NCBI GenBank assembly: GCA_025594325.1
Contig: JANHCV010000008.1
Span: forward strand, 1,426,001-1,490,000
From: Blastocladiella emersonii ATCC 22665
Lineage: Eukaryota; Blastocladiomycota; Blastocladiomycetes; Blastocladiales; Blastocladiaceae
Direction: 5' to 3'
Length of the DNA: 64,000 nucleotides
Shown: one piece after another, positions 44,400-54,640 of the stretch
How positions within the stretch are numbered: position 1 is the first letter of the stretch
Layout: each line of letters opens with the position of its first letter
Notes under the pieces: generated by a model
Seen by the model: only the letters and a program-made list of their open reading frames with translations
Told to the model about the DNA's origin: nothing
Databases searched by the model: none
Made by a program: the position numbers and the translations under genes

Positions 44400-44597
44400 A
44401 GCAGCTTTTCCTGTCAAACATGCAGGCGCATCCGAGTATAAAAACCTGCGACTAATGAAGTTGCAGTATACTATTAGACTTTGAGAAATTGATTCATCGA
44501 CTCGCGGAACCAAGAACGCGGACGCAGACCATGATGGGCGGCCACTCTCATTGTCCTCGGACGCGTCAGAATCATCCGTGTCATCCAAAACCACATC

Positions 44598-45929
44598 TTA
44601 CCACCGACTATCGTCATCAGCTTCGTCGTCGGTCCAAGCCTCGTCGATGTCATCGATATCTGAGCAGCCCGAGTCGTCGCTGACATGAATGTCAAGGTCG
44701 GCAAACCGCGAGGCCAAGGACTCGTCGTAGAGCCCGAGTCGGTCAAATTCCGCGAGCAAGCAGGGCTTGGGCAGCCCGTAGAAGCGGAAGTGGTCCGAGA
44801 TCATCTCCACGACGCCTTCGATCTCCTCAAAGTGCGTAGCCTGGTGGAAGCGCTTGTCGAAGCACTGGTAGACGGCGAGGATCCGCTCGGGGTCGTACTC
44901 GGTGCCGGCCAAGACGCAGGCCATTCCATCGCCGTGAGTGCGCGGGTCGCTAGGATCCCAGCCGCGGTTGCAAAGCCACCGGTAGACTGCGCGGACTCTG
45001 CGGGCGGAGAGGTGTGGGGGAGCGTCCATGGTGATGCAGAAGAGTGAGTCCTGGTACACGTTGAGGTATTTGCGGACGAACAGGTTGCCGTCGAACCCAA
45101 AGCGTGGGTCGGAGAGGACGGGGAGGACGCGGTCGTCAAAGTGGCTCACGGCGATCCCGGCAAGCACTTGGAGGAGATTGAGCGACGTTGCGCGCGTGCG
45201 CCGAGTGGGGTTGCGGTTGTTTGGCATGTTAAACGCTTCGTAGCTGAACTCAATCGCGCTCCAAACGATCAGGTTCACTGGAGTTGAGAGGAGCGTGGGA
45301 GCGAATCGATGAAGCTCGACAAGAAAGTGCTTGAGCAGGTTCACTTGGCCAGCAGCCGCGAGGAAAATGCAAAGAAGAACAGCGAGGCCGACGTCCGAGG
45401 CTTGCGGCGAAGGCGGCTGGCCGATGACTTGGGCGGCACTCGCAGGCACATGCCTTTCGCGAAACTTGGACAGCTCGTGGGCAAAGGCCTGCGAGAGGTG
45501 CTGCGTGAGCTGTTCCGGGGTAAAGACACGCGGAAAAGTGCTGCCAGCGCGCTGGGCGACGGACGTGAGGTAAGTGCGCGAGATCCGGTGGAAGGTTGCT
45601 GGAGGGGCGTCCTTCTGCGAGAAACGATAAACGAAAACGTTGAGGGTGTTGAAAATGCCCCACTGAACGCTTGGTGGCATCGAGGGGGTCGCTAGCTTGG
45701 CGGCGATCCGCTCGCGGAGTTGCGGGCGAGCGTGGCGGTGCGTCAAGAGCGCCCGCGTTGTCCAGTGCACAGCGATGGGAGCACTTGCGTCCAAGATGGT
45801 ATCGGCGAGCGTGCGCGACGCGGCGGCAACGACGCTGCGCGCCCGTGCGAGCAACAAAACCTTGGCGCCAACGCGGGGAAGGCGAAACAAGTCATCGAGA
45901 CTCGGTTGCATCCAGTCCATTTGCTTCAT
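44598..45929 (-). CDS. Family A protein, intact copy with acidic tail
   Basis: 443 residues from the ATG at 45929 (MKQMDWMQPSLDDLFRLPRV), chosen because the paralogue at 44102 starts the same way. The frame is open for about 200 codons further upstream, but that part is Arg/Pro/Ser-rich and unlike the family. Helical throughout: RSVVAAASRTLADTILDASA, LTQHLSQAFAHELSKF, VNLLKHFLVELHRFAPTLLS, RAVYRWLCNRGWDPSDPRTH, LLAEFDRLGLYDESLASRFA. It ends in an acidic tail (DDSGCSDIDDIDEAWTDDEA). The N-terminal 40 residues have F-box-like spacing, which would suggest a ubiquitin-ligase adaptor, but I regard that as weak. No catalytic motif. Confidence 0.72.
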   Translation of the reverse strand: MKQMDWMQPSLDDLFRLPRVGAKVLLLARARSVVAAASRTLADTILDASAPIAVHWTTRALLTHRHARPQLRERIAAKLATPSMPPSVQWGIFNTLNVFVYRFSQKDAPPATFHRISRTYLTSVAQRAGSTFPRVFTPEQLTQHLSQAFAHELSKFRERHVPASAAQVIGQPPSPQASDVGLAVLLCIFLAAAGQVNLLKHFLVELHRFAPTLLSTPVNLIVWSAIEFSYEAFNMPNNRNPTRRTRATSLNLLQVLAGIAVSHFDDRVLPVLSDPRFGFDGNLFVRKYLNVYQDSLFCITMDAPPHLSARRVRAVYRWLCNRGWDPSDPRTHGDGMACVLAGTEYDPERILAVYQCFDKRFHQATHFEEIEGVVEMISDHFRFYGLPKPCLLAEFDRLGLYDESLASRFADLDIHVSDDSGCSDIDDIDEAWTDDEADDDSRW

Positions 45930-48053
45930 GGTGGAGTTTGTGGTCAAGCTAGAGGGTGAATGACGAGCTCGTCCTGAGCGAAAGGGAAGCCCGTCAGCAA
46001 GCCGAGTCTGCGGTCCGGTTCGGTTCTCACAGCACGCGCCGCTCACGACCTGGCGCCCGTCCGGGTCGTAGGTGCAGAGCAGGCGGCGCACACGGTCGAG
46101 TAGGATGAAGGAAATGAGGTTGCATTGGTGGCAGCGAGGGTGAGGGGAGGAGGTGCGGCAGAGCGCCGAGGCTACGACCAGGGCTACGACGGGACGGTGG
46201 TGGCGATGAGCGAGTGCTATGGGCGACGGTGACGCGTCAGTGCATGGTCGCGGTCGCCGTACGGAAGGGGACGCGTACCTCGAGCGCGGAACGGGCTTGA
46301 TACGCGGTGCGGCGCCTAGACACGCACTCATGCGGTCGAGCGAGTCGCGTTGCGCGTCGAGGCGCGCGAGCAGACGGCAGCAGACAGCATACCGTGTTGC
46401 CGCGTGCTGAGGCGGCGGGACGCGTGGCACGGCAGGGGCAGGGGCGCTCGAGGTGTTATACGAGACGTGGACTCGCGCCGCGCGGCGGCCGCGACCGAGA
46501 AGCTTGAGCGAGCTCACCAACTGTACAGATGCGCGCTGTGAGACCGAGGCGCGCGGAACTGACGCGCAGCCAGCAGCGTACCGTGTGGCGCGCGGCCAGC
46601 TCGATGGCCGGGCACGCGTGAGTCGAAGGTCTTGAGACCGCGGACTCGGATGCGCGCGCGGCCGGCTACACGAGCGCCGCTCAGTCGTTAGTCCCGCTGG
46701 TTCATGCGCGCGCGGCTGATGGCGCAGCGGGTGCGTCTCCTCGCGCTGCGCCGTGCCCTGTCGCTGCAGGACAGCGCGCGGGTGGAGCTAGCGCACGACA
46801 GCGCGTCGCGCGCGCGTGAGACACGCGCACGCGCGGCGGCGACACGATGGCGGCGAGACAGCACCCACGGCGCCATGACGGCGGGACGGCTCGCGCGGTA
46901 CAGCGCGGTGGCGAGCGTGGCCGGCGGCAGCGTGCGGAGCTCGCACCGCGACGTTCAGTGCGACTGGAGCCAAGCGCGGCGACGGCGAGCGCGACGCAGC
47001 GAGGGGCAGCTTGAGACGCGCGTCATCCGCGCGGTTTCCCTCACGCGCAAGTGATAGTTTCACAACGCCGCGCGACATGACGCGTCCTTTTCCAGATACT
47101 TTTCATCGTCGTGCCTGGCTGGCTAGCCGTTTTTGGAAGCTTCGTAAAAGTGCTGCTCCTGGCAGTTCCAACACTTGATTGAGTCGTTCGGGGGATAAGT
47201 GCACGTCGCATTGCGAGAGCCTGGTGAAGCAAAAGCCGTTGAGGCTCAGCGGGAAGTCCGAGCGAGGCCGTCGCTCCAGAGCCGAACGCCGATTGAGCCA
47301 ACGATATCGAGGAGCGCGGGTGAAGCGAGTTGGGCATTCGCGTTCGAGCGCGGCCAGGGCGAGCAAACCGCGGTACCGCTGGAGGCCAAGCGCGGGGTAC
47401 GCGGATGCGATCTCGGATCAGACGTTCGCATCGATGGGAGCGTGGACTGAGTCCGACAAGTTGTGGCCGACCACCAGTCCAAGTTTGGGCCGATGGCTCA
47501 GCAGCAGGTCCGTTTCGTCGGCCAGGTGCGGGTGGGGAACGCGGGCATGGGCGGTCGCCCCGTGCGCCATATGCGACCGTCAGCGAGTGCAAGCAAATAG
47601 CAGGAGGATGCGCATGTTTCAGTGTTCAAGGACACGGGCAATGGACTCGGGCGGACGATATGCCAAGCCGCGCGACGCGACGCGACGCGTCGGTGTGCGG
47701 TTCGGCGAGCCGGACGACCGTCCCACCATTACACATATGCAGCAAGTGCGCCCAATACATTGCATCGACTCCATCTCTCTCCCGCGAAGCGCCGGGAGCG
47801 GCGGAGAAGCGAGAAGAACGACGCCAAGTCCGCGGCGCGGTCATGTGACGCGCGATCGCGGTGGCACGCCACGTGGCGCCAGTGGGCGTGTGGCGGACTC
47901 GTGTGCGTCCGCGGGTCGGTTGGCGGCGCCCACTTCTCTTGGAGCCTTCTTGCCCTCTCTCTCTCCCTCAGCACAACGAAGCACACGCATCAACCCTGTC
48001 GTCGGCCCTGCACCGACGCACCCCCCTCTACCCCTACACTTCACCAACCCACC
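45930..48053. other. GC-rich intergenic region and sec62 promoter
   Basis: About 2.1 kb of very GC-rich sequence with many overlapping spurious frames biased to Arg, Ala and Ser. No domain was recognised. A minus-strand frame at 47103-47366 (TRAPRYRWLNRRSALERRPR) is the only protein-like stretch and could not be identified. A pyrimidine-rich tract at about 47949-47975 (CCCTCTCTCTCTCCCTCAG), some 80-105 bp before the sec62 ATG, is typical of fungal core promoters. Confidence 0.4.
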
Positions 48054-48875
48054 ATGGGCGCCGACTGCTGCGGCGGCGACACCGGGTCGCGGCACGACCC
48101 GCACGCGGCGAGCCGCGCTCTGGCGCACGCCGAGGCCGAGGGGCTCGTCAGCAAGGACCTCAAGGCACGGCTCGAGCGGGTCGCGGCGTACCTGGGCGAC
48201 GCCAAGCGGTCGGGGGTGCGGATCCACGGCGGCGTGCTGAACGGCACCCGCGTGAGCTACTTCCGCGGCAAGCACGCGGTGGCCGCGCTCGATAAGGAAG
48301 TGGCCGAGGGGATGGTCCTGCGCGATGCGGATATTCCGCACGACCACGAGCACGACCACGACCACGAGGACGCGGTCTGTGACGCGCACCAGCCGCTGTC
48401 CAAGGCCGACCGGATCACGGCGACGCTCGAGACGCTGGTCCTGCACGGCCTGATCGTGCGCGTCGACAAGCACCCGCAGCAGAAGAAGGTGGTGTCGATC
48501 ACGGCGCTGCAGTCGTTCGACCCCGCCGAGTACTACGTGCTGGCGTACACGCCGCACTCGCTGTTCATGACCTTTGCCTCGCTCGGGCTCGTCGCGGTCG
48601 TCCTCGCCGGCGTCATGTTCCCGCTGTGGCCCGAGCCGCTGCGCGTCGGCGTCTCGTACCTGTCGTACGCGATTTTGGGGCTGCTCGGGGTTCTGTTCGC
48701 GCTCGCTATCGTCCGGCTGGTGGTCTACGGCGCCCTGTACGCGGTCGGCAAGCCCGGCTGGCTGTTTCCTAACCTGTTCGCGGACGTCGGGATCCTCGAG
48801 TCGTTTGTGCCCGTGTGGGAGTGGGAGTCGTCGACGGCCGCGGCACCAGCGGACGCGAAGCCCAAGTCGGAGTAG
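48054..48875 (+). CDS. SEC62: Sec62, ER post-translational protein translocation subunit
   Basis: 273 residues from an ATG in good context (CACCATGGGC), no intron. Sec62 sits in the ER membrane with Sec63 and the Sec61 channel and helps import proteins after synthesis. The cytosolic N-terminal domain includes a winged-helix-like region and VSITALQSFDPAEYYVLAYT. It is followed by two membrane helices at about residues 168-191 (FASLGLVAVVLAGVMFPLW) and 198-229 (SYAILGLLGVLFALAIVRLV). The family hallmark GKPGWLFPNLFAD follows, then a short acidic and Lys-containing tail. A His/Asp/Glu-rich run (HDHEHDHDHED, about residue 100) is an insertion between N-terminal blocks. Length suits fungal Sec62 proteins. 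It is the first gene of the host-gene island and points the same way as its next two neighbours. Confidence 0.9.
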   Translation: MGADCCGGDTGSRHDPHAASRALAHAEAEGLVSKDLKARLERVAAYLGDAKRSGVRIHGGVLNGTRVSYFRGKHAVAALDKEVAEGMVLRDADIPHDHEHDHDHEDAVCDAHQPLSKADRITATLETLVLHGLIVRVDKHPQQKKVVSITALQSFDPAEYYVLAYTPHSLFMTFASLGLVAVVLAGVMFPLWPEPLRVGVSYLSYAILGLLGVLFALAIVRLVVYGALYAVGKPGWLFPNLFADVGILESFVPVWEWESSTAAAPADAKPKSE

Positions 48876-49010
48876 TAGCAGTTGTCGTGATTCCCCTCTT
48901 CCTCATGTCCCCCTACGCATATACATTTGTCCTCCCCTCTTGATTGATCGCTGGCCTGACTCGGGAGTCGACGTTGGCCCCTGAATGTCTCGCAAAAGAA
49001 TCAGGTGACC

Positions 49011-49027
49011 AAAACGCGTCTCGCACC
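49011..49027 (+). promoter_or_regulatory. AAAACGCGTCTCGCACC motif upstream of coiled-coil gene
   Basis: About 145-160 bp before the ATG at 49169. The core ACGCGTCTCGC is the same as in the CB upstream blocks and at 54250-54260. A further GACGCGTCGCG follows at about 49041. MluI-box-like; function inferred. Confidence 0.5.
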
Positions 49028-49168
49028 TTATTCGCTCGACGACGCGTCGCGCGCCCGCGCGATCAAGCCGTAATATCCGCTGACGCGCTGCTGCTGATCG
49101 TCCGCTGCACACCTCATGTAACTCTGATCGAACAACCACTCGCTGCAACGCAACGCAAACCGAACAAA

Positions 49169-50934
49169 ATGACTACGCTGGGCATCCCCGCGCTCCCCGC
49201 GCCGGGCCCGCCACCTCCCGCCGCGCAACTACCCGCGGCATCGAAGCGTATGCCGCTCGAGACCCGATGCATCAACACACCCTAACCCGCGCCCACGCGC
49301 CGTAGACATCGCGGCGGCCGCCGCCATCGCGACGAAAGACGTCCCCGGCGTACGTCACTACGAGCAGACGACGCAGGCCATGGCGCTCAAGGACGCGGCG
49401 GCGGCGCGGCGCCGGCTCGCAACCACCAAGAAGAAACCGATGCGCGGAATCAACCCGAACGAGGTGGCGATCCCCGACGGGCTCAAGCCGGATGAGAAGG
49501 ACCGGTTGTTGCAGGAGATCAAGGTACGCGGGGCGAGCGCGCGACGCGAGCGAGAGCGAGATGGTGGGGTGGGGTGCTAAAGCGAGCCCGCCGTGTAGAA
49601 AAAATGGCAGGCCGATTTCGGCCAGCGGATCCGGTACGAGGAGGCGAACCGGGTGCTGCGCGAGCAGGTGGCCAAGCTGGCGGCGCGCGTCGACGAGCTC
49701 GAGGGCGGCGGCGAACCGCACGCCGCACCCGACGACGCGGCCGCTGCCGCACCGGGAGACGCCCGCGCGCGCGTCCGGCGCAACGACGCGCAGTTCACGC
49801 GCCTTGGCGCACAGCTGAAGCGCGCGACGGGCAAGCTCCCCGCACCCGCACCACCTGCAGCCACGGGCCACCGACTCGGCGCGACCGACGACGAGACGCT
49901 GCGGCAGACCAACGTGATCGTGGTGCTCACCCGCCGTAACAAGGAGCTGCTGGGGGAGCGCAAGAAGATGGAGGAACTCCTGCACGCCAAGACGGTGCAG
50001 GCCGAGGGCGAGGTGCGTCGCGCCGAGAAGCTGGACCGCGCGCTCGAGCTCGAGCGGAACAAGTTCACGCGCGACCGGACCAAGCTCGAGGCGCAGATCG
50101 AGGCCGCCGGGCGGGTTAAGGCGGGGTTAGACGATCGCGTGCGTGAACTTGAGCGCAAGCTCGAGCATGCGGCGCGGGTCCGGCTGTCGCTCGAGCACCA
50201 GGTCGCCGGGCTCAGGGATAAGCTCGACTCGCTCATGATCGATTACTCGGACGTGGTCGCCGCGGTGCCTGTCGGCGACGACGAGGGCATGGGGTCGCCG
50301 CAGCCCGCACGCAAGCGGATGGCGACCAACGCGTCGATTGCGGGGCCGCCGGTGGAAGGCGCTGCTGCGGGCGGCGAGGAGGGTACGCGCTGACCGACTC
50401 GCGCAACACGCGCGCCCGACTGACCCGCGCACCTGCGCGCGTGTAGACGACAAGGTGAAGCAAGCCCGGCTCGCGCTCGAGTACGAGACGTGGGTGCGCA
50501 AGAAGCGCGACGACGCGGGCGCCTCCCCTTCACCCCCGCCCCCTCCACCCCACCCTTCCCACCCCGCCGCCGCACCGCGCGCGCGCAAGCGCACCATCGA
50601 CGACGCCGCCGCGCGCCGCGCCGCCGAAACCGAAGCCCAGCGCGCTGCCGAGGCGGAAGCCGCGGAAGCCGAGGAGCGGAGGCGACAGCAAGCCGAGGAC
50701 GACGCACGTCGGCGCGCCGAGGAGGAGGCGCGCGCGGTGCGCGAGGCCGAGGACCTGGCGCGCGTGCAGCGCGAGGCCGAGGCGCGCGAGCAGGAGCGCG
50801 TGCGGCAGGCCGACGAGGAGATTGCGAGGCAGCAGGCCGAGATGGAGGCCGAGCAGGCGGCACAGGCGGCGGCCGCGGCGGCGGCTGGGGGAGGAGGAGG
50901 AGGGAAAAAGAAGAAGGGCAAGTGGGGCCGGTAG
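49169..50934 (+). CDS. Coiled-coil protein, four exons, function unknown
   Basis: Exons are 49169-49247, 49306-49523, 49599-50382 and 50447-50934, giving 522 residues. The introns (58, 75 and 64 bp) have GTATGC, GTACGC and GTACGC donors and TAG acceptors. All junctions keep frame, and a CTAAC branch is visible in the first. The N-terminus is Pro/Ala-rich. A conserved-looking segment, KKKPMRGINPNEVAIPDGLK, precedes heptad-rich coiled coils at about residues 100-125 and 190-290 (NKELLGERKKMEELLHAKTV, DDRVRELERKLEHAARVRLS). After a Pro-rich linker a third, Ala/Glu/Arg helix (about 390-500) ends in GGGGGGKKKKGKWGR. No enzymatic domain. Such proteins usually serve as scaffolds or tethers. The gene lies between sec62 and the phosducin-like gene and runs in the same direction. 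Confidence 0.8.
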
Positions 50935-51161
50935 TAGACGAGATATTTGATGTTGTTCATGTCATGTATTATTTCTCTTGATCATGCATGGGTGCGTTGC
51001 GAGAGGGGGAGAGAAGAGAAGAACGGAGAGCGTCAGGTGACGCGCCCGCCCACGCGACCGCCCCCTGCCGCGAGACTCCCGCGCAGAGACACCCCGCTTT
51101 GGTGGGACCCTCCCTCCCCTCCCTCTCTCTCCTGCGCCCCACGCCAAGAACTCTATCAACC

Positions 51162-51932
51162 ATGGAAGACACGGAATGGAACGACGCCCTGCGCGCGCGC
51201 GGGATCCTGCCGCCCAAGGAGGTCGAGGTGACCGAGGCCGAGCTCGAGGCGCTCGTCGACGCGGCCGCGCTCGACCACGCGCGCGCCCGCGAGCGCGAGC
51301 TCGAGGAGGCGAGTCTGAGCGATCTCGACGAGCTCGAGGACGACGAGGATGATCGCGTCCTGGACATGTACCGGTACGTCACGCTTCGCGTGGTGCTCGC
51401 GCGCCGCCCGCTCACCCCGTGAACGTGTAGCCGCCGCCGCATGCAAGAAATGGCCGCCGCGGCGTCGCGCAAGCTGCACGGCGACCTGCGGCAGATCTCG
51501 GAACCCGACTTTGTGCGCGAGGTGAGCGACGGGTCCAAGGACGGCACCTGGGTCGTGTGCCACCTGTTCAAGGACAGCATTCCGGCGTGCAAGCTCGTCA
51601 ACGCCCTGCTCACGCGGCTCGCGATGCACTACCGCGAAACCAAGTTCGTCAAGATCGTCGGCGACCACTGCATCCACGGGTACCCGGACCGCAACATGCC
51701 CACGCTGCTCGTCTACGGCCACGGCGAGCTCGTCAAGCAGATTGTCGGCATCGCGAGTTTCCCGGGCGGCATGGGGTGTACCCAGGCCGACCTCGAGCGC
51801 ATGCTGACGGCGCTCGGCGCGATCGAGAAGACCGCGCGCGAGGACGGCGGGTCCGACGACGACGAGCGGCCCGGGTTCCGCGTCAACCGCGCGTCCAAGA
51901 AAGAGGAGGATAGCGACAGCGACTGGGATTGA
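51162..51932 (+). CDS. PLP2: Phosducin-like protein (PLP2 / PhLP3 type), two exons
   Basis: Exons 51162-51373 and 51431-51932; the 57-bp intron (GTACGT...GTGTAG) restores frame from DMYR into RRRMQEMAAAA. 237 residues. The start MEDTEWNDALRARGILPPKE is the family's N-terminal signature. These proteins help the CCT chaperonin fold actin and tubulin and are essential in yeast. After an acidic helix comes HGDLRQISEPDFVREVSDGS and a thioredoxin-like fold: TWVVCHLFKDSIPACKLVNA, KFVKIVGDHCIHGYPDRNMP, TLLVYGHGELVKQIVGI. The redox CxxC is absent, as expected for the family. The C-terminal tail is acidic (EEDSDSDWD). Its 3' end is 16 bp from that of the convergent IQ-motif gene. Cytosolic. Confidence 0.9.
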
Positions 51933-51948
51933 TTCCGACGGTGATATA

Positions 51949-53777
51949 TTAGTTTCCTCCTCCTCGCACCCCCGTCAACCGGTCCACCGTCTCGCGCAGC
52001 GACTCGACCTCGGCACGCAGGTAGTTGAAGTCGTCCACCGACACACCGCTCTCCACCTCCAAGACCGTCTCGGGCACCATACTCCCGCGCCGCCGCCCCG
52101 ACGACGACGGCAGCCCCTCCTCGGCCAGCCGCGACAGGAACGACGCCTCGAACTCGCTCTGCATCGACGTGTTCCCCACCTCGTCCTCGCTCACGTGGAG
52201 CGCCGGGGGAGGCGGCGGGGGTGGGTGGATCGGCGACGGCATCGCGAGCCCGGACCACGCGTTGCGCGCCGTCGGCCACCCGCTGCCCGCGTGCGGGGCG
52301 GGCGGTGCGGACCCGGGACCCGCCACGACGCGGATCGGGGAGGGAGAGGGAGGCGAGAATAGCGTCGCGGTCGTCGTGTCGCCCTCGCCCTCGCCGTCTT
52401 CGGAATCGGAGTCGGTCAGCGAGCCGAGCAGGTTGGCCGCAGGTGCGTGCGACGCGTGGTAGTGCGCCGCCGCCGACGCGGGTTTGCGCAGCGGGGCCGG
52501 CCGCCGCTTCGCCTTGGGTTTGGTCGCGGCGGGGGACTTGAGCGAGCGCCTACACGGGTGTCGCGAGGGTTAGCTCAGCTGCGGTACAGCGGGTGGTAAG
52601 AAGACGCACCACTTGGCCTGGATCGACCGCGCCGCGACGTGCCGGACAAACCCGGCCATCCGGCGGTTTTCGGCCACGACCGCGGCCACCGTAGCGCGCA
52701 GCGCCGCGAGCTCGCCCGCCTGAGCCTCGAGCTGTGCGCGGACTGCCGCGTCATGCGGTCCCGCGACGGGCGTCGGCGTAGGCGTCGGCGACCCGGGTTC
52801 CGCGACCGAAACCCCCAGCCCGCGCACCCGCTCCTCGAGCAACGCGAGCTGGCCCTTGACCCCCGCGACGGCGCGCTCGACCGGCGCGAGGTGCGTGCGG
52901 ACCGCGCGCGCCGACACGGCGGCGGCCTGAGTCTGGTACCGCCGCACGGCGAGCCGGACGAGGTGCCCGCGGACCACGCGCTGGATCGTCACGGCCGCGG
53001 CCGCGGCGTCGTCGGCGACGTCGTTGTCGGGCGACGTGATGCCGCGGATCAGGTCCCACTCCCACGACGACGTGGCGTGCGACAGGGGTTCGGCGGAGGC
53101 GGCGCGCGAGTGCGTGGTGGTAGGTGCGGCGGAACCGCAGCCGCCGATCCGGGCGCACGCGGACCACAGCGCGCGGAGCGCTGGCGGGGCGACGTAGATG
53201 ACACGCGTGATCGCCGACACGGGCGCCGCGTCGGCAACAGCGGTTGGTGGTGGCGAAGCGGACCGCGCACGCGTCAGCGACGGCGGCTCGATCACAGACG
53301 CGGGCCTTGGCGAGTTCGCACCGCGGCGCAGGACGATCCCCGCGCGCTTCCGCGCGGTAAACCCGCGCCACCGCGCCTGGATCCGCGTGGCGGCGGCGTG
53401 GAACCGCGCGAGCTCCGAGTCGACGAGCGCCAGCACCTGCTGCCTGAGCAGGCCGACCTGCGCGTCGAGGCCCAGCACGTGGCTGCGCAGCGACGCGAGT
53501 TCGGAGACGTCTAAGTGCGGGAACGGGTGAGGCGCGGTCGCGGGAGTGGGGATCGTGGGGAGAGCATACCCTCGCGGTACTGGTCAAAGAAACTCTGCTC
53601 GTGGTCCGAGAGCGGGTGGAACTCAGAGTAGGCGACGAGCGGGGATGCGGCACCGCCCGCGGAGGCGCGTTTGACGGTGCTCGCGGTGCTGGCGACCGAC
53701 GCCGGGCGGGCCGGGCCCGGCGGGACGGGGGACGGGGAGGCGGCCATGGTTTTCGGGGGACCCGGGTCGTGTTGCAT
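51949..53777 (-). CDS. IQ-motif, coiled-coil protein, three exons
   Basis: Exons 53777-53570, 53510-52610 and 52549-51949. Introns of 59 bp (GTATGC...CTTAG) and 60 bp (GTGCGT, GCTAAC branch, GTGTAG) keep frame. 569 residues from the first ATG; the ATG at 53747 (AAAACCATGG) has better context and gives 559. Domains: a Pro/Ser-rich start, FHPLSDHEQSFFDQYREG, a helix, IQ motif 1 (AATRIQARWRGFTARKRAG), a Pro/Ser linker, IQ motif 2 (AVTIQRVVRGHLVRLAVRRY), a coiled coil with LRATVAAVVAENRRMAGFVR, a partial third IQ (ARSIQAKW) and a Pro/Ser-rich end with a final helix (DDFNYLRAEVESLRETVDRL). IQ motifs bind calmodulin or myosin light chains, so a cytoskeletal or polarity role is plausible but not shown. 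Confidence 0.82.
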
Positions 53778-53873
53778 GGAGTGTCAGGGTCGGGTGGGCC
53801 GTGAGGGAGGGGGGTGGGGGGAGGGGGGAGAGGAGGGGGAGATGATCGGCGGGCGAACGGAGAGACAAGCTTC

Positions 53874-54051
53874 GCCAGGGGTGCTAGTGGGGTGTGCGAG
53901 CCCGAAGGGCGAGCAGATTCCCTTTTGGCGTTTTCTCCGACACGGCGAGCGATTTCTCCGACACGCGTCGCGCGCACACGTGATCCCCCATTTGGGAATC
54001 TTGCTCTCTCGCTCGGCCCTCGGCCTCGCACACCCCACTAGCACCCCTGGC
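53874..54051. mobile_element. 178-bp MITE with perfect 27-bp terminal inverted repeats
   Basis: The left repeat 53874-53900 starts GCCAGGGGTGCTAGTGGGGT; the right repeat 54025-54051 is its exact reverse complement over all 27 bases. Imperfect complementarity continues inward (CCCGAAGGGCGAGCAGATTC against its partner). TTC immediately flanks both ends, a 3-bp target duplication of the kind made by PIF/Harbinger or CACTA transposases. The interior repeats TTCTCCGACACG twice. It sits about 100 bp upstream of the IQ-motif gene start and could influence its promoter. No coding capacity; it must depend on a transposase elsewhere. Confidence 0.85.
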
Positions 54052-54640
54052 TTCGCGTCGCCGAAGTACGCCGCACGTGGGCAGCTCAGGGGTTCGGTGA
54101 GCTTTCGCAGGGAGTTTTCGTTGGGGACTGTCAGTCGTATCTATGTATTGGTATTTGGGGAATATTCCGGATTATTTGGATTATTTGCAAACGAGCTGGG
54201 TGATCGACGAAAGTGTCTCCACGCTGTCACGCGAAACTCACATGATCGAAACGCGTCTCGCACCCGCGCGACCTCTGTCGGCGGTTGAGGTCAGCCGCGG
54301 GACAAATCATGAACATTCGACCCTTCTGGACGCGTCGTTTATGACTTGATACATAGTCTGGCGAATCGCACGTGACACCCTGTAACGCTCCGACTAGTGG
54401 AGCCGATGGGGAGTAGCTGGATCGACGATATGAATGAACCACATGGAGCTAGCTCCAATGACACGTTGCACCAGGTCGACGCTCTGCTTTATCGGCTGGC
54501 CAAACCCAACACGCGGACGTTTGGCCTCCCGCGGCAGCGCCACGCTCGCTCGAGAAACCCATCGCATCACTGAACGCTAACCAAAACCTCGCTTCACCAC
54601 ACCACGCGTTCCCAAGCTTCGCGCGTACATCCCGCTTGCT
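54052..54640. promoter_or_regulatory. Intergenic region with the ACGCGTCTCGC motif
   Basis: At 54239-54264 it reads CACATGATCGAAACGCGTCT then CGCACC. This shares ATCGAAACGCGTCTCGC with the CB upstream blocks, but with CACATG instead of CACGTG. It is about 380 bp upstream of the next ATG. No gene recognised in the interval. Confidence 0.45.

Noticed and set aside
45930-46520. N-terminal extension of the intact family-A frame
   Set aside because: Composition is unlike the family, and the paralogue starts with the same MKQMD at the internal ATG; the extension is chance open frame in GC-rich DNA.
47041-47592. Minus-strand frame of 183 codons upstream of sec62
   Set aside because: Arg/Pro-rich, no recognisable domain and several competing frames; not enough to call a gene.
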